Below, in pieces: positions 5,683 to 6,149 of a stretch of DNA of 6,149 bases. The stretch's first letter is position 1. Every line of letters begins with the position of its first letter. Position numbers and translations under genes: made by a program. Source of the DNA: an uncultured Odoribacter sp. (GTDB lineage: Bacteria; Bacteroidota; Bacteroidia; Bacteroidales; Marinifilaceae); assembly GCA_947176455.1 (NCBI GenBank), contig CAMWQQ010000095.1:1-6149 (forward strand). The letters run 5' to 3'. The notes beneath the pieces were generated by a model. The model ran no database searches and was not told the DNA's origin. It was given only the letters and a program-made list of their open reading frames with translations.

Positions 5683-5755
5683 TGGTATCACCTGGAATCG
5701 AACCAGGGACACAAGGATTTTCAGTCCTTTGCTCTACCGACTGAGCTATGACACC
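5683..5755 (-). tRNA. tRNA-Phe (anticodon GAA)
   Basis: A 73-nt cloverleaf. The acceptor stem GGTGTCA/TGATACC has one G-T pair and is followed by discriminator A. The D-arm contains AGCTCAGTCGGTAGAGC. The anticodon arm is AAGGA-CTGAAAA-TCCTT with GAA at positions 34-36, giving phenylalanine. The variable loop is GTGTC and the T-arm is CCTGG-TTCGATT-CCAGG. The 3' CCA is not encoded: CC then T follow the discriminator, so CCA must be added by the nucleotidyltransferase. It has its own promoter and terminator, so it is a monocistronic tRNA gene. A partial copy lies at 3521-3545. Confidence 0.97.
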
Positions 5756-5774
5756 ATTGTTTGTTTTGTGGATG

Positions 5775-5804
5775 CAAATATAGGGTATTTTATTGAAATC
5801 ACAA
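5775..5804 (-). promoter_or_regulatory. Bacteroides-type promoter of tRNA-Phe
   Basis: On the minus strand a TTG -33 element (5802-5804, in CCTTGTG) is followed after 19 bases by TATATTTG (5775-5782), a perfect TAnnTTTG -7 box. The tRNA 5' end is 19 bases further on, leaving a leader of roughly 10-14 bases. This is the best-formed promoter in the window. Confidence 0.85.
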
Positions 5805-5820
5805 GGTTTTTAGGTGATTT
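5796..5820. terminator. Weak hairpin after the DUF4105-like gene
   Basis: AAATCAC (5796-5802) pairs with GTGATTT (5814-5820) around an 11-base loop, just downstream of the stop of the membrane-protein gene. On the minus strand it is followed by CAATAAAAT rather than a T-run, and it overlaps the tRNA promoter -33 region. An alternative pairing of TGAAATCA at 5823-5830 with TGATTTCA competes. It may slow read-through but is not a convincing intrinsic terminator. Confidence 0.25.
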
Positions 5821-5827
5821 TTTGATT

Positions 5828-6149
5828 TCATTTTCCGGAGAGGGTGTATTTCTGGCGTTGTAGCCAGGTAATATACATCATCAGGAAGATGACGGGTAGG
5901 GAAGCCCAAGGAACTGCCGGATGGGTGAATAGCCATACGGGGAGGGCCACGGTCAATAAAGCGAGGTAGAGGTTTAAATACCCCAGGACAAGACGGGGGA
6001 TGCGTTGCCTGAACAGAAAGAACAAGGCAAGCAGATTCAGCGGATTTGCCCAAAGGATGTTCCAATTCGGGGCGGTAATCGGGTGAGCGGTGAATCCGCC
6101 GAGAAATACAATCAGACAGCCCAATATGCCCGTAAACAGAAACAAAATC
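5828..6149 (-). CDS. C-terminal membrane domain of a DUF4105/Lnb-like protein, N-terminus outside window
   Basis: The frame is open to the right edge, so the visible 106 or so residues are the end of a longer protein; the TTG at 6143-6145 is not a convincing start. The sequence is strongly hydrophobic with four likely membrane segments: LFLFTGILGCLIVFLGGF, NPLNLLALFFLF, LVLGYLNLYLALLTVALPV and PWASLPVIFLMMYITWL, ending in the basic tail QRQKYTLSGK. The loop with HPITAPNWNILWANPLNLL resembles the HP-x-x-PNWN-x-x-W-x-NPL signature that I recall from the C-terminus of Bacteroidetes DUF4105 (Lnb N-terminal periplasmic domain) proteins, which carry a periplasmic domain followed by membrane helices. 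The family call rests on that recalled motif. Function is unknown. It is not related to the abiE operon and probably marks the chromosomal flank. Confidence 0.62.
   Translation of the reverse strand, partial: ILFLFTGILGCLIVFLGGFTAHPITAPNWNILWANPLNLLALFFLFRQRIPRLVLGYLNLYLALLTVALPVWLFTHPAVPWASLPVIFLMMYITWLQRQKYTLSGK

Noticed and set aside
5799..6065. Alternative minus-strand frame of 88 codons overlapping the membrane protein
   Set aside because: It is a proline/serine-rich shadow of the 5828-6149 frame, which shows four clear hydrophobic segments and runs off the window edge.

Overview
The window looks like chromosomal DNA from a gut-type member of the Bacteroidales. Three perfect copies of the Bacteroidetes -7 box (TAnnTTTG) stand at sensible distances from genes, Shine-Dalgarno sequences are not apparent, and the protein families (M1 aminopeptidase, Lnb/DUF4105-type membrane protein, AlbA_2/HATPase regulator, HipA, AbiE) fit. 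The species cannot be named from this sequence.

Layout, left to right. (1) Positions 1-1400, minus strand: the N-terminal 466 residues of a secreted M1-family zinc aminopeptidase, running off the left edge. (2) 1501-3090, minus strand: a 529-residue AlbA_2 / HATPase_c_4 / winged-helix protein with a 12-bp in-frame tandem repeat encoding an Ala-Pro-Glu-Ser linker. Three bases upstream of its start sits a 46-residue remnant of a HipA toxin N-terminus (3094-3234), which has its own Bacteroides-type promoter. (3) 3293-3600: about 300 bp without an intact gene, holding a 14-bp palindrome, decayed-looking open stretches and a 25-bp degenerate copy of the 5' half of a tRNA-Phe gene. (4) 3601-5525, plus strand: a complete AbiE-type (type IV) toxin-antitoxin operon. 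It has a perfect 15-bp inverted repeat next to the promoter, an AbiEi-like antitoxin/repressor, an AbiEii nucleotidyltransferase toxin joined by an ATGA overlap, and a third, very short cistron joined by a second ATGA overlap. (5) 5641-5804, minus strand: tRNA-Phe(GAA) with promoter and intrinsic terminator. (6) 5828-6149, minus strand: the C-terminal membrane part of a DUF4105/Lnb-like protein, running off the right edge.

The ends (aminopeptidase, tRNA-Phe, membrane protein) look like stable chromosomal genes and are GC-richer. The middle is more AT-rich and carries defence or toxin-antitoxin modules, a toxin remnant and a tRNA fragment. I read it as a small accessory islet that has accumulated next to tRNA-Phe, with abiE lying between the tRNA gene and its partial repeat. 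AbiEi would repress its own operon through the inverted repeat and neutralise AbiEii. The AlbA/HATPase gene appears to be expressed from the promoter of a destroyed hipA gene.

The functional families are known. The parts most worth a second look are the hipA-leader/AlbA junction, the tRNA-Phe fragment bounding abiE, the operator geometry and the expandable APES linker.
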